Source: Carpediemonas membranifera (lineage: Eukaryota; Fornicata). Taken from it: a stretch of 64,000 bases of DNA. The position numbers and the translations under genes were made by a program. Under the pieces are notes generated by a model. The model had not been told where the DNA came from. It saw only the letters and a program-made list of their open reading frames with translations, and did no database searches. Position 1 is the first letter of the stretch. Every line of letters begins with the position of its first letter. The DNA lies in contig JAHDYR010000002.1 in assembly GCA_019828565.1 (NCBI GenBank), forward strand, positions 186,001 to 250,000. The letters run 5' to 3'. Shown one piece after another: positions 1-9,282 of this stretch.

Positions 1-19
1 TGTCTTTTGTCCTCCGATC

Positions 20-957
20 ATGCACAACTCGCACCGCCTGCTCGAGCAAGTGGCACGGCTATGCGCCAGCTTCCCCGCTGATCGGAACGCAACTGCCGTA
101 GACAAGCGCAAGCTCCAGCGCATGTCATCCAACCGCAGTATTGACCGCACTGTCGGGTGCAACGAGCAGTCTGCTGCCAGAGTTCGCATGGCGAACACCA
201 CGAACGAGGATTACGAGGCTCTTCCTGAGTCCGTCCAAGATATTGTGCGACTCATTGGCTATCTCCAGGCTCTTTACTACTCAACCGAGCCTGTCACCGA
301 CAGCAAAGTCGCATTCCACTTCTTGGCCGCGTCCATGTGCCACCTGTTCCACGTCATGCTCAGTCTGCAGGCACACCAGACAAAGCTGGCGTTGCTCCCT
401 CCTGGGCAAGCAGACAAGGCGGAGAAGCCATGTGCCCAGACACTCTATGTCAACAGCAGGCTCACTGCCCAGCCTCTTCTTCACGATCATCTCCGCATTC
501 CTCTTTTTTTACCTCCTCGAGGAGTTCTTTGAGAGAGAGTTCATCAAGAACCAGGAGGTCCGAGCCGAGTTGCACAGGTCGGCCATGATCGAGAAGCTGT
601 GTTTGACCGAGCAGACCACCCTCATCTGCACGTTCTTAACGGGTATTCGCTCGTTCGGTCGCCAGGACTACTCAGTCCCCCCGCTGAACAGGCTTCGTCG
701 TGTCCGAGTCCACCAATGCTGCAGACAAGCTCGCTCATGGTTCGCCATTCGCAGCCACATGGAGGCAAGGCACCAATTCCATGCCACGGCGGCGGTGGTG
801 CGCCTCTTCCAGGAGCTCGTTGACGAGATGTGGCAGTACGTCAACGATTATACGGCTTTGGCATGGGACGAAGAGTCTGGGGGTGATGGTTTGCGAGTTG
901 GCAGACATGGGTGAGGAGCTTGTTTGCTGCATTTGCGGTCATGCACGCGCTGAGTAG
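20..957 (+). pseudogene. Frame-broken ORF, unknown function
   Basis: No family is recognised. A plausible protein starts at ATG 20 and runs in one frame to about 430. Helical, protein-like sequence then continues in a second frame (about 440-660, with a hydrophobic stretch FLFFYLLEEFF), moves to a third frame near 690-780 (SESTNAADKLAHG), returns to the second near 780-880 (LFQELVDEMWQYVND), and ends in the third with ELVCCICGHARAE before the stop at 957. I found no GT-AG introns that join these pieces. Either the gene is decayed by small indels or the sequence carries indel errors here. No intact start-to-stop reading exists. Confidence 0.35.
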
Positions 958-1007
958 TGAGTAAAGGAGTTTTATTGGTCAGTACATCCCATTTGGTGTG
1001 TTTCCCC

Positions 1008-1040
1008 AACTACCAATTTTTTTTTTCAACATTGGTAGTT
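1008..1040. promoter_or_regulatory. Inverted repeat AACTACCA...TGGTAGTT upstream of the 1080 gene
   Basis: Nine-base arms AACTACCAA (1008-1016) and TTGGTAGTT (1032-1040) flank a T-run and CAACA. It lies 39 bp before the start codon at 1080. The same repeat, in reverse orientation and with a matching spacer, precedes the gene at 6673, so this is probably a promoter or operator element rather than chance. Confidence 0.55.
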
Positions 1041-1079
1041 TCACAATTTTCACATTACGTCACTTGTTTGGTGAAAACA

Positions 1080-2005
1080 ATGGAAACGCCACTTCCGACA
1101 TGGCTGACGATGAATTTATCGCAACACAAGGCCTATATTCAATATGTCAAGCTTTCAGACAAGTCTGAGCTCTTGCCGTCTGTCAGGGCCTTCTTCAACA
1201 GAGATCTGGCGACTTCGAACCTCGACTGTCTGAACTACTCATTCGTCATGTATGTCAGACCCACTACACTTCTTGTTAACACAGTCTCATCGCAATTCGT
1301 GGGGTTGAGATGGACAACATCAAGGCTGCATGCCTTCTCTTCCGCGAGTCGTACAGGGAGGGGCAGACCCTGAGCGGACAACTGCACCAGGAGCGGTTTG
1401 TCATCGGCTTACGGACAGCCGTCTCCTGCAGAGGTCTTGGGTTCGCGAGGGTGCTTCTTAGCATAGCATCTGCCGAAGAACTCGTCCGACTGCAGTGCGA
1501 CAAGCGACTCCAGGACATGTATGCGTCCTTTGGCCTCAAGGAGTCATCGGACCCGTCGCAGGTCGAGCAGCTGGTGGACACGGGGGGCAACCCACTTGCC
1601 ATTGTCACGATGGAGGGCACGATGGGTCCCAACAAGTGGACCAACCTCGGCAAGAGCCTGACAGAGTGCTGTGGGATGATAATGCAAGGCTCTACGTTGA
1701 TCCGCGTGACCAACCATGGTAATAGACTTGATCAGCACGCTCATGGGATGCCTGCTTCCGACAAGAGGAGTGTTGACTCGTTCGTGGAACGCACCCGTGT
1801 GTCCGTGCGCCGTGAACGTGCGGCAAAACGGCCTAACGTCACCCGCATCAGGCAGAAGTTGATGATTATCCGCCATTACAACCTTCGTTCTTTCACGCTG
1901 GTCAAAGAGATCAAGGAAACGAGGACCGAGATGCGTAAGGAGAAGAAAGCCAACTTCTGGGACAGTGAATGGAATATTTCCGTTGAGGATGACGAAGAAG
2001 TGTAA
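1080..2005 (+). CDS. Spliced hypothetical protein, weakly GNAT-like
   Basis: Two exons, 1080-1249 and 1285-2005, give 296 aa. The 35-nt intron has a GTATGT donor and an ACACAG acceptor; removing it joins the frames as SFVILIAIRGVEMD, so both the intron and the ATG at 1080 are well supported. The middle part contains RGLGFARVLL followed about 25 residues later by DMYASFGLKE. That resembles the acetyl-CoA-binding loop (R/Q-x-x-G-x-G/A) and the Y-x-x-x-GF end of GNAT acetyltransferases. The match is short and the rest is unlike known GNATs, so the assignment is tentative. The C-terminus is basic then acidic (VEDDEEV). It converges with the minus-strand gene at 2030, 24 bp away. Confidence 0.6.
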
Positions 2006-2029
2006 ATGAAATGAAAATAAAACAAGAAT

Positions 2030-2728
2030 TTATAGCTCCTGTGCCGAACACTCTAAGTAGTAATTCATGATGGCTTGGTATACCTTGCGACGCAGCACAT
2101 CACGCGATTCTGCCTCAGCACGTTCCGCATTCCGCTTGGCAATGACAGAAGTGAGCTGACTGAGTGTCTTAGCCTCCTTCTTCAGAACTCTGGTGGGTCT
2201 GGCGAAGATGAGATCCGCGTCGCGGTCACGGCAAGGCTTGCTCAGGACGAGCTTGACGTCATCGACCGTCACACCGCACGATGAAGCAGCGAAGGCATGG
2301 ACCTTAGCCCGGTAGGCGATGGGAATGCGGTGAAAGGCATCATCCATCTCGCGGACAGTCGCGATGAGTGGGTCGTCCGTGTCCAGCTCATCTGTCTGGG
2401 CGTCAAGACTGAGGAGAGCCTTGAAGCGGTGACACTTGTCCTCATCACCGCCTCCCTGCCACTTGCGGCTGATCTCTTCGACCGACTGGAGATTGCCGTA
2501 GAGCTTGTCCTTCTTCAAGGAGGCTACTTTCATTTTAGGGACCTCGGCGGCAAACTTCTGGCTGAAGTCGACAACCCATCCGTTTGCGCGGGTAATATCG
2601 TCATTATTAAGGAGGAAATTGCTGATAAAGGTCTGAACGATCTCGATGGGCGTCTTGTGAGCTTTTCGGGCTGTTTTCGTGGACTTGTTGGACTTGCTCT
2701 GGCTCTTTTTGCTGCGCTTTCTTGCCAA
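2030..2728 (-). CDS. Basic hypothetical protein, start uncertain
   Basis: Open for 232 codons with a strongly basic N-terminus (KRSKKSQSKSNKSTK), suggesting a nuclear or nucleic-acid-binding protein; no domain recognised. The frame opens after a TGA and has no ATG before the first useful codon, a TTG at 2728. Two ATGs lie just upstream in the other frames (ATGGCTC near 2737 and ATGGCAAGAAG near 2793). A one-base change in the nearby A-run, or a small 5' intron with an atypical GTAAAC donor, would connect them. The upstream minus-strand sequence carries TTTCACATTTTCACA, similar to TTTCACAATTTTCACA before the 1080 gene. Confidence 0.5.
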   Translation of the reverse strand: MARKRSKKSQSKSNKSTKTARKAHKTPIEIVQTFISNFLLNNDDITRANGWVVDFSQKFAAEVPKMKVASLKKDKLYGNLQSVEEISRKWQGGGDEDKCHRFKALLSLDAQTDELDTDDPLIATVREMDDAFHRIPIAYRAKVHAFAASSCGVTVDDVKLVLSKPCRDRDADLIFARPTRVLKKEAKTLSQLTSVIAKRNAERAEAESRDVLRRKVYQAIMNYYLECSAQEL

Positions 2729-3119
2729 GAGCCATTCTCCTCTCCTTTTTGAGCTTCAGTGGCCTGTATATTGCCTTGTTTACTTCTTGCCATCGTTGTT
2801 TCCTTAAAATGCGTGTGAAAATGTGAAATGAACTGTGACTCTCGACATTGCTGCGCAGCTATGGTATTCCAACGGCACAGAACGGGTTTATAGCATGCAT
2901 ATGATCCATTCTGGTGCCTTTATCCTCTATAACCAACATCAGTCCATCAAAAATGAATCTTGCAACAGAATACTCATCCACACGCATCGAGAACGAAAAA
3001 GAAGCATATAACCAACATCAACAACCTAATAGAAGGCTGCATGCAAGCGTAGAGCTCTCCTAGTCAATTCTTCATTTTCACCACCATCGATCTCCACGTC
3101 AGGATGAAACCGTGCGCCC

Positions 3120-3170
3120 AAAAGCTCAGAGATGCCGTTATAGATGATATAACGACGTCTCTGAGCTTTT
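3120..3170. repeat. 51-bp hairpin (23-nt arms)
   Basis: Arms 3120-3142 and 3148-3170 begin and end with AAAAGCTCAGAGA / TCTCTGAGCTTTT. They differ at two positions and are separated by five bases (GATGA). No T-run follows, so it is not a simple terminator. Possible roles are a cruciform regulatory site, a structured RNA or a fold-back element. Confidence 0.7.
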
Positions 3171-3210
3171 CAGCGATTTCAGTTTCTGGCCATGGATAAG
3201 CTACAAATCC

Positions 3211-3275
3211 TGTCAATGTTGTCCTCAGAGGACACTGAAAAATTTAATCTGTGTCCTCTGAGGACCAAATTGACA
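3211..3275. repeat. 65-bp hairpin (25-nt arms), GTCCTCAGAGGACA core
   Basis: Arms 3211-3235 and 3251-3275 are complementary except at two positions and enclose a 15-nt A/T-rich spacer. Each arm itself contains the palindrome GTCCTCAGAGGAC or its equivalent. The right arm (CTGAGGACCAAATTGACA) is repeated at 3457-3475. Confidence 0.75.
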
Positions 3276-3456
3276 AAATCGAAAAATGGAGCGAGGAGAT
3301 GCCCATCGAAAAACGGCCAAAACAGCGCAGGTGCAGAATGAGCTGAAAATCGGCCAAGGGGTAGCTCTTGGGTCTTTATGGCTGATCGGAGGTATTTACA
3401 TGACAGCTGGCAATATTTATTGAGATAAAACGTATTTCATTTTTTCGAGAAAGTCT

Positions 3457-3475
3457 TCTGAGGACCAAATTGACA
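3457..3475 (+). promoter_or_regulatory. Repeated TCTGAGGACCAAATTGACA next to start codon
   Basis: Nineteen bases identical to the right arm of the 3211-3275 hairpin end exactly one base before ATG 3476. The position suggests a transcription-start or core-promoter element, or a 5' leader signal, duplicated upstream as a hairpin. Confidence 0.5.
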
Positions 3476-5651
3476 ATGGTTAACGAAGACATCATCTATC
3501 TCGGCAAACTGAAGGAGACAATGCTTGCTCCTGACGATTCTGGTATGTCACTTTCATTTTCACGGTCCTATTTACACAGATGATTCATTCCGTGCATACG
3601 ACGCCCTTTCGTCCACAAAGAGCCGTATAACCTGGCTGCAAGATCACGGCATCGTCTCTGATGACCCTCTGTTCTTCGTTTGCGTCCGTCTGATCAGCAT
3701 TCGTACGATCAACGTTGTTTTCGGGTTCCCGTTGAAGCGCACTTTAAGCCAGCACGTTCACGACTATGGAGTTGCCAAACTACGCGCGATATGTGACGCA
3801 ACTAACCGCAACTACCTCTGCGAGGTCGACTTTGACTCTCCCGACACAATTGAGGCATTCCGACGGAAGTTTTGTGACCACTTCACCGCCAAATCTGTTC
3901 ATAAGGCTCTAGTCGGCGTCGACTCGCTCCCTGTTGAGAAGCAGGTTGAGATTTACCGCGCATTCCACCTTGTGTTGCGCCACAAGGACTCGAAGAAACT
4001 CGATTCTCGTGTTCCGGCAGGCCAATTTGGCCAGTTTATCGCCCACGCCCAGCTCAGCAAGAAGCTGTCCTTCGCTGGCTCAGAGAAGCTGGCCGAGGAG
4101 TTGGCTAAGATCGGTTCGCTCGATCCGTCAGCTCCTCTGAAGAGGAAGATCGCTCGTCTTGAGAAGGAGCTCGCCTCATCGACTGCTGCTCTGATGAAGG
4201 TCCAAGAGGAGTTAGTCCGGGCCCAGGACCACTCAGCAGCAGCCACCAAGCCTTCTGCCGTCGTTGCTGCCCCTCAGCCGCTTCCGGTTGTCGACGCAGA
4301 GTCCACGACACACGATGAATTTTCCGACACTGACGAGTCCGAGTCTGATGACCACTCTGAACCGGCCGCCATGCAGGGTGACGGCGTTCCTTTGCCCCAG
4401 ACTGATCAAGACATCGACGTAGAGTCTGATGTGGACGACACAGACACCGTTGATTCTCTCCTTCAGCAGCTAGACGACACCATTGCAGGCCTTGATGATG
4501 TCCCTGAGTCTGTGCGCTTGTTGGAGCAGTACGAGCCCTTGATAAAACGGCTTGCTGAGGAGAGGGAGGCGAGGGAGGCGCTTGAACAGGCTAACAGAGA
4601 GTCTGAGGAGTCCCAGAAGAGACTTGAAGCTGAGTTAGGTCAGCAGAAGGCCGAGGATCAGGCGATCCATCAGTTTACTCAAGCAGAGTTGGCACGCGCG
4701 AGTGAGGCTGGGCTTGAAGCGCTCGCCGATGAACTCGAGGACAACTGGGCTGAGCTTGTCAGGCGCGCCGAGGAGGCAACAGTGGAGCTTGACCGCTACG
4801 TTCCTCTCGCTGCCTTGATGGTACTGTTCCAGAGGAACAATGTGACTGGAGCCTTATGGACTCGGATCAATAGCACCATGATGAGGTACGGGGGCCAGAA
4901 GTTCATAACGGTCCCACCTCTCGACCTCGGTCTGTCGCCAGAGATGAAGGCTATCATCAAACAGCACTCTCCGACGCCTGCCAATGTTCCCCCTATGCAG
5001 ATATACTTACGGAGCGACGTTGATAGGCAGAAGTACATCGACGTGGAGTACGACAAGGTAGGCGAGCGAGTTCTCAAAGATCGTAAGAGTTGGCGGAAGA
5101 TTGCAGTCAACCCGGATGGATTGTGCATCGGCTACTGCCTGCAGAAGGTTGAGAATGGCGAGTTCGACAAGAAGTTTGCGGCAGAGGAAGTGGCAGCAGT
5201 GAGGGAGGAGGTGCGCGCCTGGGGATTCTCCGATGCTGGCGAGAGGCTGAGGCTTGAGACGTCTAACGTGTTCGTGCCCACCCTGATGTTCGACGATGCC
5301 ACTGATTGGTACAGCAACTTTGGTGTCATGGCCTGGTCAGCTCTGAAGAGCAAGACTGTAGTCGTTATCTGGGTCAAGATGTTGACGTACCATGACAAGT
5401 ATATTGTGCGGATGCATTTGACGGAAGTTTATGAGTCCGGCATGGTCCGGCGTGGATCTGATGAAGATGTGGCTGCGGCGCAAGCTATTGTGGTCGTCAA
5501 GGATGAGCATGCGACGCTATTTGTCCGCAAACGTTCAAAGGGTGGTAAGAGAAAGGCTCATACGACTTATATCAAGCGCAAGGCAGTCGATAAGGATCGC
5601 GAAAAGAGAGTTGTTGATGCCGAGGACGTTAAGCGTGGAGTTCCCGAGTAA
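3476..5651 (+). CDS. Coiled-coil protein with C-terminal OTU-like cysteine protease domain
   Basis: Exons 3476-3542 and 3580-5651 (712 aa). The 37-nt intron (GTATGT...ACACAG) joins the frames as APDDSDDSFRAYD. The N-terminal 190 residues match nothing known. An acidic low-complexity stretch and heptad-rich helices follow (about residues 200-440). The C-terminal 170 residues resemble an OTU fold: PDGLC (D535, C538) fits the D-G-x-C nucleophile motif, WYSNFGVMAWSALKSKTVVV fits the W-G-x-x-x-E-L-x-A-L-A helix and strand, and DEH at H666 fits the catalytic His before a terminal strand. OTU enzymes cleave ubiquitin chains and are common in viruses and transposons. The basic tail (KRSKGGKRK) may be a nuclear signal. 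OTU is inferred from motif spacing only. Confidence 0.7.
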
Positions 5652-5677
5652 AAAAAGAGATGTTTTGACATTTTCAT

Positions 5678-6563
5678 TCATTTCTTCCGCTTCTTGAGTG
5701 CCGGATACTGCTCCAGGAACCTTGTGAGATAGTTTGGATGAGAAATGGGCAGACTCGGGAACCTAGCAATGGTTAAGACCTCACCCGCATCAAAGAAGAT
5801 CTCGCCGTAACTGATACGAAGAAACTCTTCGGCCTGAATGACGTTCGTCGACTCAACCGCAAGGACTGGAAGGTCCTTGAGCAAACGGTTGGTGAACTGG
5901 CAGTTGGTGTCACTCTCACTGTGGTTGATGAGGTGTACACCAATGCCTTCACCTTCGCCGGCGTCGACGTGAATGTTGCTAGCGTCGAATGAAATGCTGT
6001 GTAAAGGCATAATGAACAATGAACAAACACCATGTTGCTGTTATTCGCGTGGTAGTCCTCGTCGGACACAATCCTACCGGCGTAAATGCCGAGGAGCTTT
6101 CCGGGCTCAATTGCGGCAGTTGCAATGAGGCCTCTACCCACGTCCGTGTGGTCGGGAGCCAGACAAGGCTGCACCTCAACGGCAATGGAGGGGTGGGTCA
6201 GCCGGGTGGATAACCAACTCGGGGGTTCGAGGGGAGGAAGGTCCTTCTCGGCCTCTTTAAGCTCCCTGATCGACTCCTCGGGAGTGTTTGGGTAGATCGC
6301 GGCGACCAGATCCGGATGCAGTGCCTGAGTATGCACAACGGATTCAATGATGGAATCTTCGCTTGAGGAATCCTCCTGAGAATCATTTGAAGGCGCAGAC
6401 GGCGGCGTCTTGCCCGCAGTGGACGTAATGGGTATTCTGATACCCCCCAGGCTGCGGCTTTGGTGGGAGCGCCTTTCTTCTCGCCATCTGATTTTTTTTG
6501 CAAACGGACACGCGGTATTTCTCGGGATTGATGGGGCCGTCTCACACCGTAAAGGACACACAT
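5678..6563 (-). CDS. SET-domain protein (putative protein lysine methyltransferase)
   Basis: The coding exon from about 6447 down to 6029 joins exon 5996-5678 by a 32-nt intron (GTTTGT...ACACAG, 5997-6028), giving NNSNMVISFDASNIHVDAG. SET hallmarks appear in order: GRGLIATAAIEPGKLLGIYAGRI, the FDASNIHVDA strand, NHSESDTNCQF (the family NHSCxPN) and EEFLRISYG. SET enzymes transfer methyl from S-adenosylmethionine to lysine. It lacks an obvious pre-SET and is small, like viral and bacterial SETs. The downstream frame has no ATG before the domain. The adjacent frame starts at ATG 6563 (MCVLYGVRR...KKGAPTKAAAWG) and would join it if the run of six C at 6443-6448 had one more base. Either a frameshift or a sequencing error lies there. 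Confidence 0.75.
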
Positions 6564-6634
6564 ACAATATCTTATCTGTAACACCAGAATGCTTGCTTAT
6601 TGTGGTCCATATCCTTCCCTATAGCTGGTTCGGC

Positions 6635-6668
6635 CAACTACCAGTGTTGGAAAAAAAAGTGGTAGTTG
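6635..6668. promoter_or_regulatory. Inverted repeat CAACTACCA...TGGTAGTTG upstream of the 6673 gene
   Basis: Arms 6635-6643 and 6660-6668 enclose GTGTTGGAAAAAAAAG and end 4 bp before the start codon at 6673. It is the reverse orientation of the element at 1008-1040: arms, CAACA/TGTTG and homopolymer all correspond. It may also serve the divergent SET gene. Confidence 0.55.
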
Positions 6669-6672
6669 CCAA

Positions 6673-7698
6673 ATGGAGAGGAAATTTGGCAAATTCGGTA
6701 CCAGACGCATCAGCGACCATCCTCTCACGTATGAATGCGTCTGTGGAATCACTAGGCCGCGTTCTGACCTTCGCAACCAGGGCCTGAAGGAATATGACGG
6801 AATCAGGTACACGCATGACTGCCCCTTCACCCTGAGCAAGCTTGTGAACCGCCGCATCGTTATCCTGCTCGAGCCAGTCCATGGCTTCGAAGCACCTACT
6901 TGTGCGAACCCGGTCTTCACTGTCACCGGGCTTGCTGGCTCCGAGGGGTACCACAAGCGCATGAAGGCCATCCTCGATCTCGTCAGCGACGAGTGGCTCA
7001 CCACGGTTGCCGTCAGTTTCGTCTCGACGACCCACCTCGGCTCCATACTGCAACAGTTGGCTGCAGAATTCGCCAATTTCGAGACATTCTGGGTTGTTTC
7101 TGGCCACAGCGAGACCACAACGTCGAGAATGATCGTTAATGCGAGCGCTAACGAGTTCCTGTACCTTCACGATATCGTACAGATGATCCTCTTCGCTTTC
7201 CGTGAGCCATCCCTCGTCACCACCAGCCGGGTTCGGCTCATCTACTTCGCCACCTGTACCGGAGCGGACAATAGCGAGTTCTCTCTGCTTAAGCAGTCCA
7301 TTTCGACCCAGGCATACGAGCATACGTGCATCATTCTCACTCCGGAGAAAATGCTTGCCAACGAACTCGTCCTGCAGGACTGCTTTTGGCTCTACCGCAC
7401 TACATGCATGGACAACCCGCTCCACTTCGTCTCGCGTTACTTCTCCGGCTATGGGCTCGCACCTGGCACAGCAGGGAGACGGGTTATCGCGAATGGATCA
7501 ATGTCCATAACCCCGGGCGCGATTGAGATCCTCACAGCCACTCAGTTCCGCACGCCAATCCCTCTTCCCGAGATGGTCGACCTTGTTTCTGAGGTACTTG
7601 CATATAGACCACTGCAGAGATCTCCGGCGGATGTTATGGCCTCGCGCTACATTACTGAGATGACAGTTGCGCACAGAGCGGCACTGGAAGACACTTAA
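6673..7698 (+). CDS. Hypothetical protein with caspase/CHAT-like His-Cys arrangement
   Basis: 341 aa, no intron, ATG directly after the inverted repeat. No family is certain. Residues 137-200 contain a hydrophobic strand ending in SGHSE (H145) and, 50 residues on, a strand ending in FATCTG (C195). That is the order, spacing and local pattern of the catalytic His (hhhSGHG) and Cys (hhhxAC) in clan CD peptidases such as caspases and CHAT proteases. A CxC (22-24) lies near the N-terminus. If real, this would be a third regulatory enzyme in the island besides OTU and SET. A structure prediction would decide. Confidence 0.65.
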   Translation: MERKFGKFGTRRISDHPLTYECVCGITRPRSDLRNQGLKEYDGIRYTHDCPFTLSKLVNRRIVILLEPVHGFEAPTCANPVFTVTGLAGSEGYHKRMKAILDLVSDEWLTTVAVSFVSTTHLGSILQQLAAEFANFETFWVVSGHSETTTSRMIVNASANEFLYLHDIVQMILFAFREPSLVTTSRVRLIYFATCTGADNSEFSLLKQSISTQAYEHTCIILTPEKMLANELVLQDCFWLYRTTCMDNPLHFVSRYFSGYGLAPGTAGRRVIANGSMSITPGAIEILTATQFRTPIPLPEMVDLVSEVLAYRPLQRSPADVMASRYITEMTVAHRAALEDT

Positions 7699-7722
7699 AG
7701 TTCAAAAATCTCCCTATTTAAC

Positions 7723-8943
7723 TTACTCAATTGGCTTCATATCCGCCACCTTCTGGTAGACAGTCATACACTGGTCGCAGAACCTGACACGATAGTCCTG
7801 GCCGTCGAGATGGAACTCAGCATAGCTGAAGTGTTTCTCTTCGCAGAACCAGTTTAGGCACGCCCGGCAGACGCCAGTGTCCTTTGTCGACTTGTCTCCG
7901 TCCTTGATACACGCGTGACATCTGTTAGACCTTCCTGCCAGACTGCAAGCTGCGCAAACCTTTCTGTTCTTACCATCAATCCTCTTCTCTCTGACACACT
8001 GAAGATGCATGAACTGATGGCAGAGATAGCACGTTTCATACTCGTTTCTTTTCATGTTTGGGTTGAAGTACCATTCAGGTGAGGCACAAACAGCGCATGC
8101 GAACAGTAACTTACGCTGATATAGCTTCAGAAACGTCGCTTGCTTGAGGGCGGGGACCTTATCGTTCATTTCAACGGCCTTGGGTGACTGCTTGAGGAGA
8201 TCAGTGACAGTTGTGGAGAGTGAAGCCGTCACCATCGCGGCAACCTCCTTCAAGTCAGCCTCTTCGAGCCTCGATCGCTTCTGAGCAGGCTCATGCATCT
8301 GCGCATCAAAATTAAGCTTCTTGACGGGGGAATCAGGCTTGATGGTAGCCAAGTCAGCTCTTTTTCTGAGCTTTGGTACCAATGTTGTCACTGGAGTCTT
8401 TGTGGGTGTCTCTGCGGGTGTTTCTGCTGGGGTACGTGGCTCAGGCTGGAGCTTGCGATGCTTGATCCTGATTACAACGGCTGGAGGCCATTGAATGCCG
8501 GTGCAAGTGATCAGACTGGAGACATCGTGGAGTCCAAGTCCCCGAAACAGCACAGACATCCTGTTTCTAAACTCCTGCAAGTGTTCAGCTGCATTTGCTC
8601 TGTCTCTGACAACCAGGTAGGGTATCTTTGTGCCAATGAGCTCTGTGCCACCCTTTCTACTTGCCACAAATGCCTGAATGGGCTCAGTAGTCGTGCGCCT
8701 GACGGAGTTTGCAATAGCAATCTTGCGAAAGCCGTTGCAGAGGCCCGATATCACATCCTGCATGCCAAGGAGAGCGCGATGAACGTCAGAGGTCGTCAGA
8801 CCGATAGTTGGGATGTCCGCGACGTCGAAAAAGCATTCCAGGAAGCTAGTCACGAACAGCCGGCGGTACTCTGTTCTCTTATCCGATCCGCAAGACGTGC
8901 CCTGCGAAATCTCAGCTTTCTTCGCAGTTTCACTGGTCGTCAT
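7723..8943 (-). CDS. PHD-type zinc finger protein with second Cys-rich module
   Basis: 406 aa, no intron. The N-terminal 150 residues are an unrecognised globular domain. A linker contains the repeat TPAETPAETPTKTP and basic clusters (KLRKR, KRSR), probable nuclear signals. Zinc ligands C283, C286, C305, C308, H313, C316, C330 and C333 form a complete Cys4-His-Cys3 PHD pattern. A second set follows: C342, C345, C359, C362, C367, C389 and C392. PHD fingers read histone tails, so a chromatin role is likely and fits the nearby SET gene. It converges with the 6673 gene (24 bp) and is divergent from the small gene at 8978 (34 bp between start codons). Confidence 0.75.
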   Translation of the reverse strand: MTTSETAKKAEISQGTSCGSDKRTEYRRLFVTSFLECFFDVADIPTIGLTTSDVHRALLGMQDVISGLCNGFRKIAIANSVRRTTTEPIQAFVASRKGGTELIGTKIPYLVVRDRANAAEHLQEFRNRMSVLFRGLGLHDVSSLITCTGIQWPPAVVIRIKHRKLQPEPRTPAETPAETPTKTPVTTLVPKLRKRADLATIKPDSPVKKLNFDAQMHEPAQKRSRLEEADLKEVAAMVTASLSTTVTDLLKQSPKAVEMNDKVPALKQATFLKLYQRKLLFACAVCASPEWYFNPNMKRNEYETCYLCHQFMHLQCVREKRIDGKNRKVCAACSLAGRSNRCHACIKDGDKSTKDTGVCRACLNWFCEEKHFSYAEFHLDGQDYRVRFCDQCMTVYQKVADMKPIE

Positions 8944-8977
8944 ATTCTCATCTTAAACTGCGCAGGTGTTGACGACA
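8944..8977. promoter_or_regulatory. 34-bp shared bidirectional promoter interval
   Basis: Only 34 bp separate the ATG of the minus-strand PHD gene (8943) from the ATG of the plus-strand coiled-coil gene (8978). The core promoters must overlap each other or the coding regions. No TATA motif is seen. Confidence 0.45.
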
Positions 8978-9193
8978 ATGTTACGGTTATCCACGAACGA
9001 AAGGCTTAATCATATGACCAGTTGCATCCATGAAGTCGGCAAGATACAAGATTCTGTTCGAGAAATACGAAATCACATCACTGGGCTGAATTGCGAGGGG
9101 TTGGTGAATGAGAGGCTGAATGACACACAACACGTTCTGGAAGAGATAGGAGATATGTTTATAGATGTAATACAGCAACTTAAAGACCACTAG
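8978..9193 (+). CDS. Small coiled-coil protein
   Basis: 71 aa from ATG 8978. The whole chain has heptad-spaced hydrophobics (IHEVGKIQDSVREI, VLEEIGDMFIDVIQQL), typical of small coiled-coil subunits of larger complexes. No family recognised. The heptad regularity and the compact divergent layout support it as a real gene. Confidence 0.5.
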   Translation: MLRLSTNERLNHMTSCIHEVGKIQDSVREIRNHITGLNCEGLVNERLNDTQHVLEEIGDMFIDVIQQLKDH

Positions 9194-9282
9194 CACGTTA
9201 TTATCACTTTGAATAAGCAATGAATGGTTATGCAACATCAGCACCTACCTACGAATCACAAGAATGCCCCTAGCACGTCGTA

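Larger units (their letters stand above)
2794..3475. other. Gene-free spacer with two long hairpins
   Basis: About 680 bp between a minus-strand gene start and the plus-strand start at 3476. No ORF is supported. It contains two long inverted repeats (3120-3170 and 3211-3275), a direct repeat TATAACCAACATCA (near 2930 and 3008), and a third copy of one hairpin arm abutting the next start codon. Confidence 0.6.

Noticed and set aside
6619-7425. 268-codon minus-strand ORF opposite the 6673 gene
   Set aside because: The plus frame is longer, starts right after the conserved inverted repeat and has better protein character.
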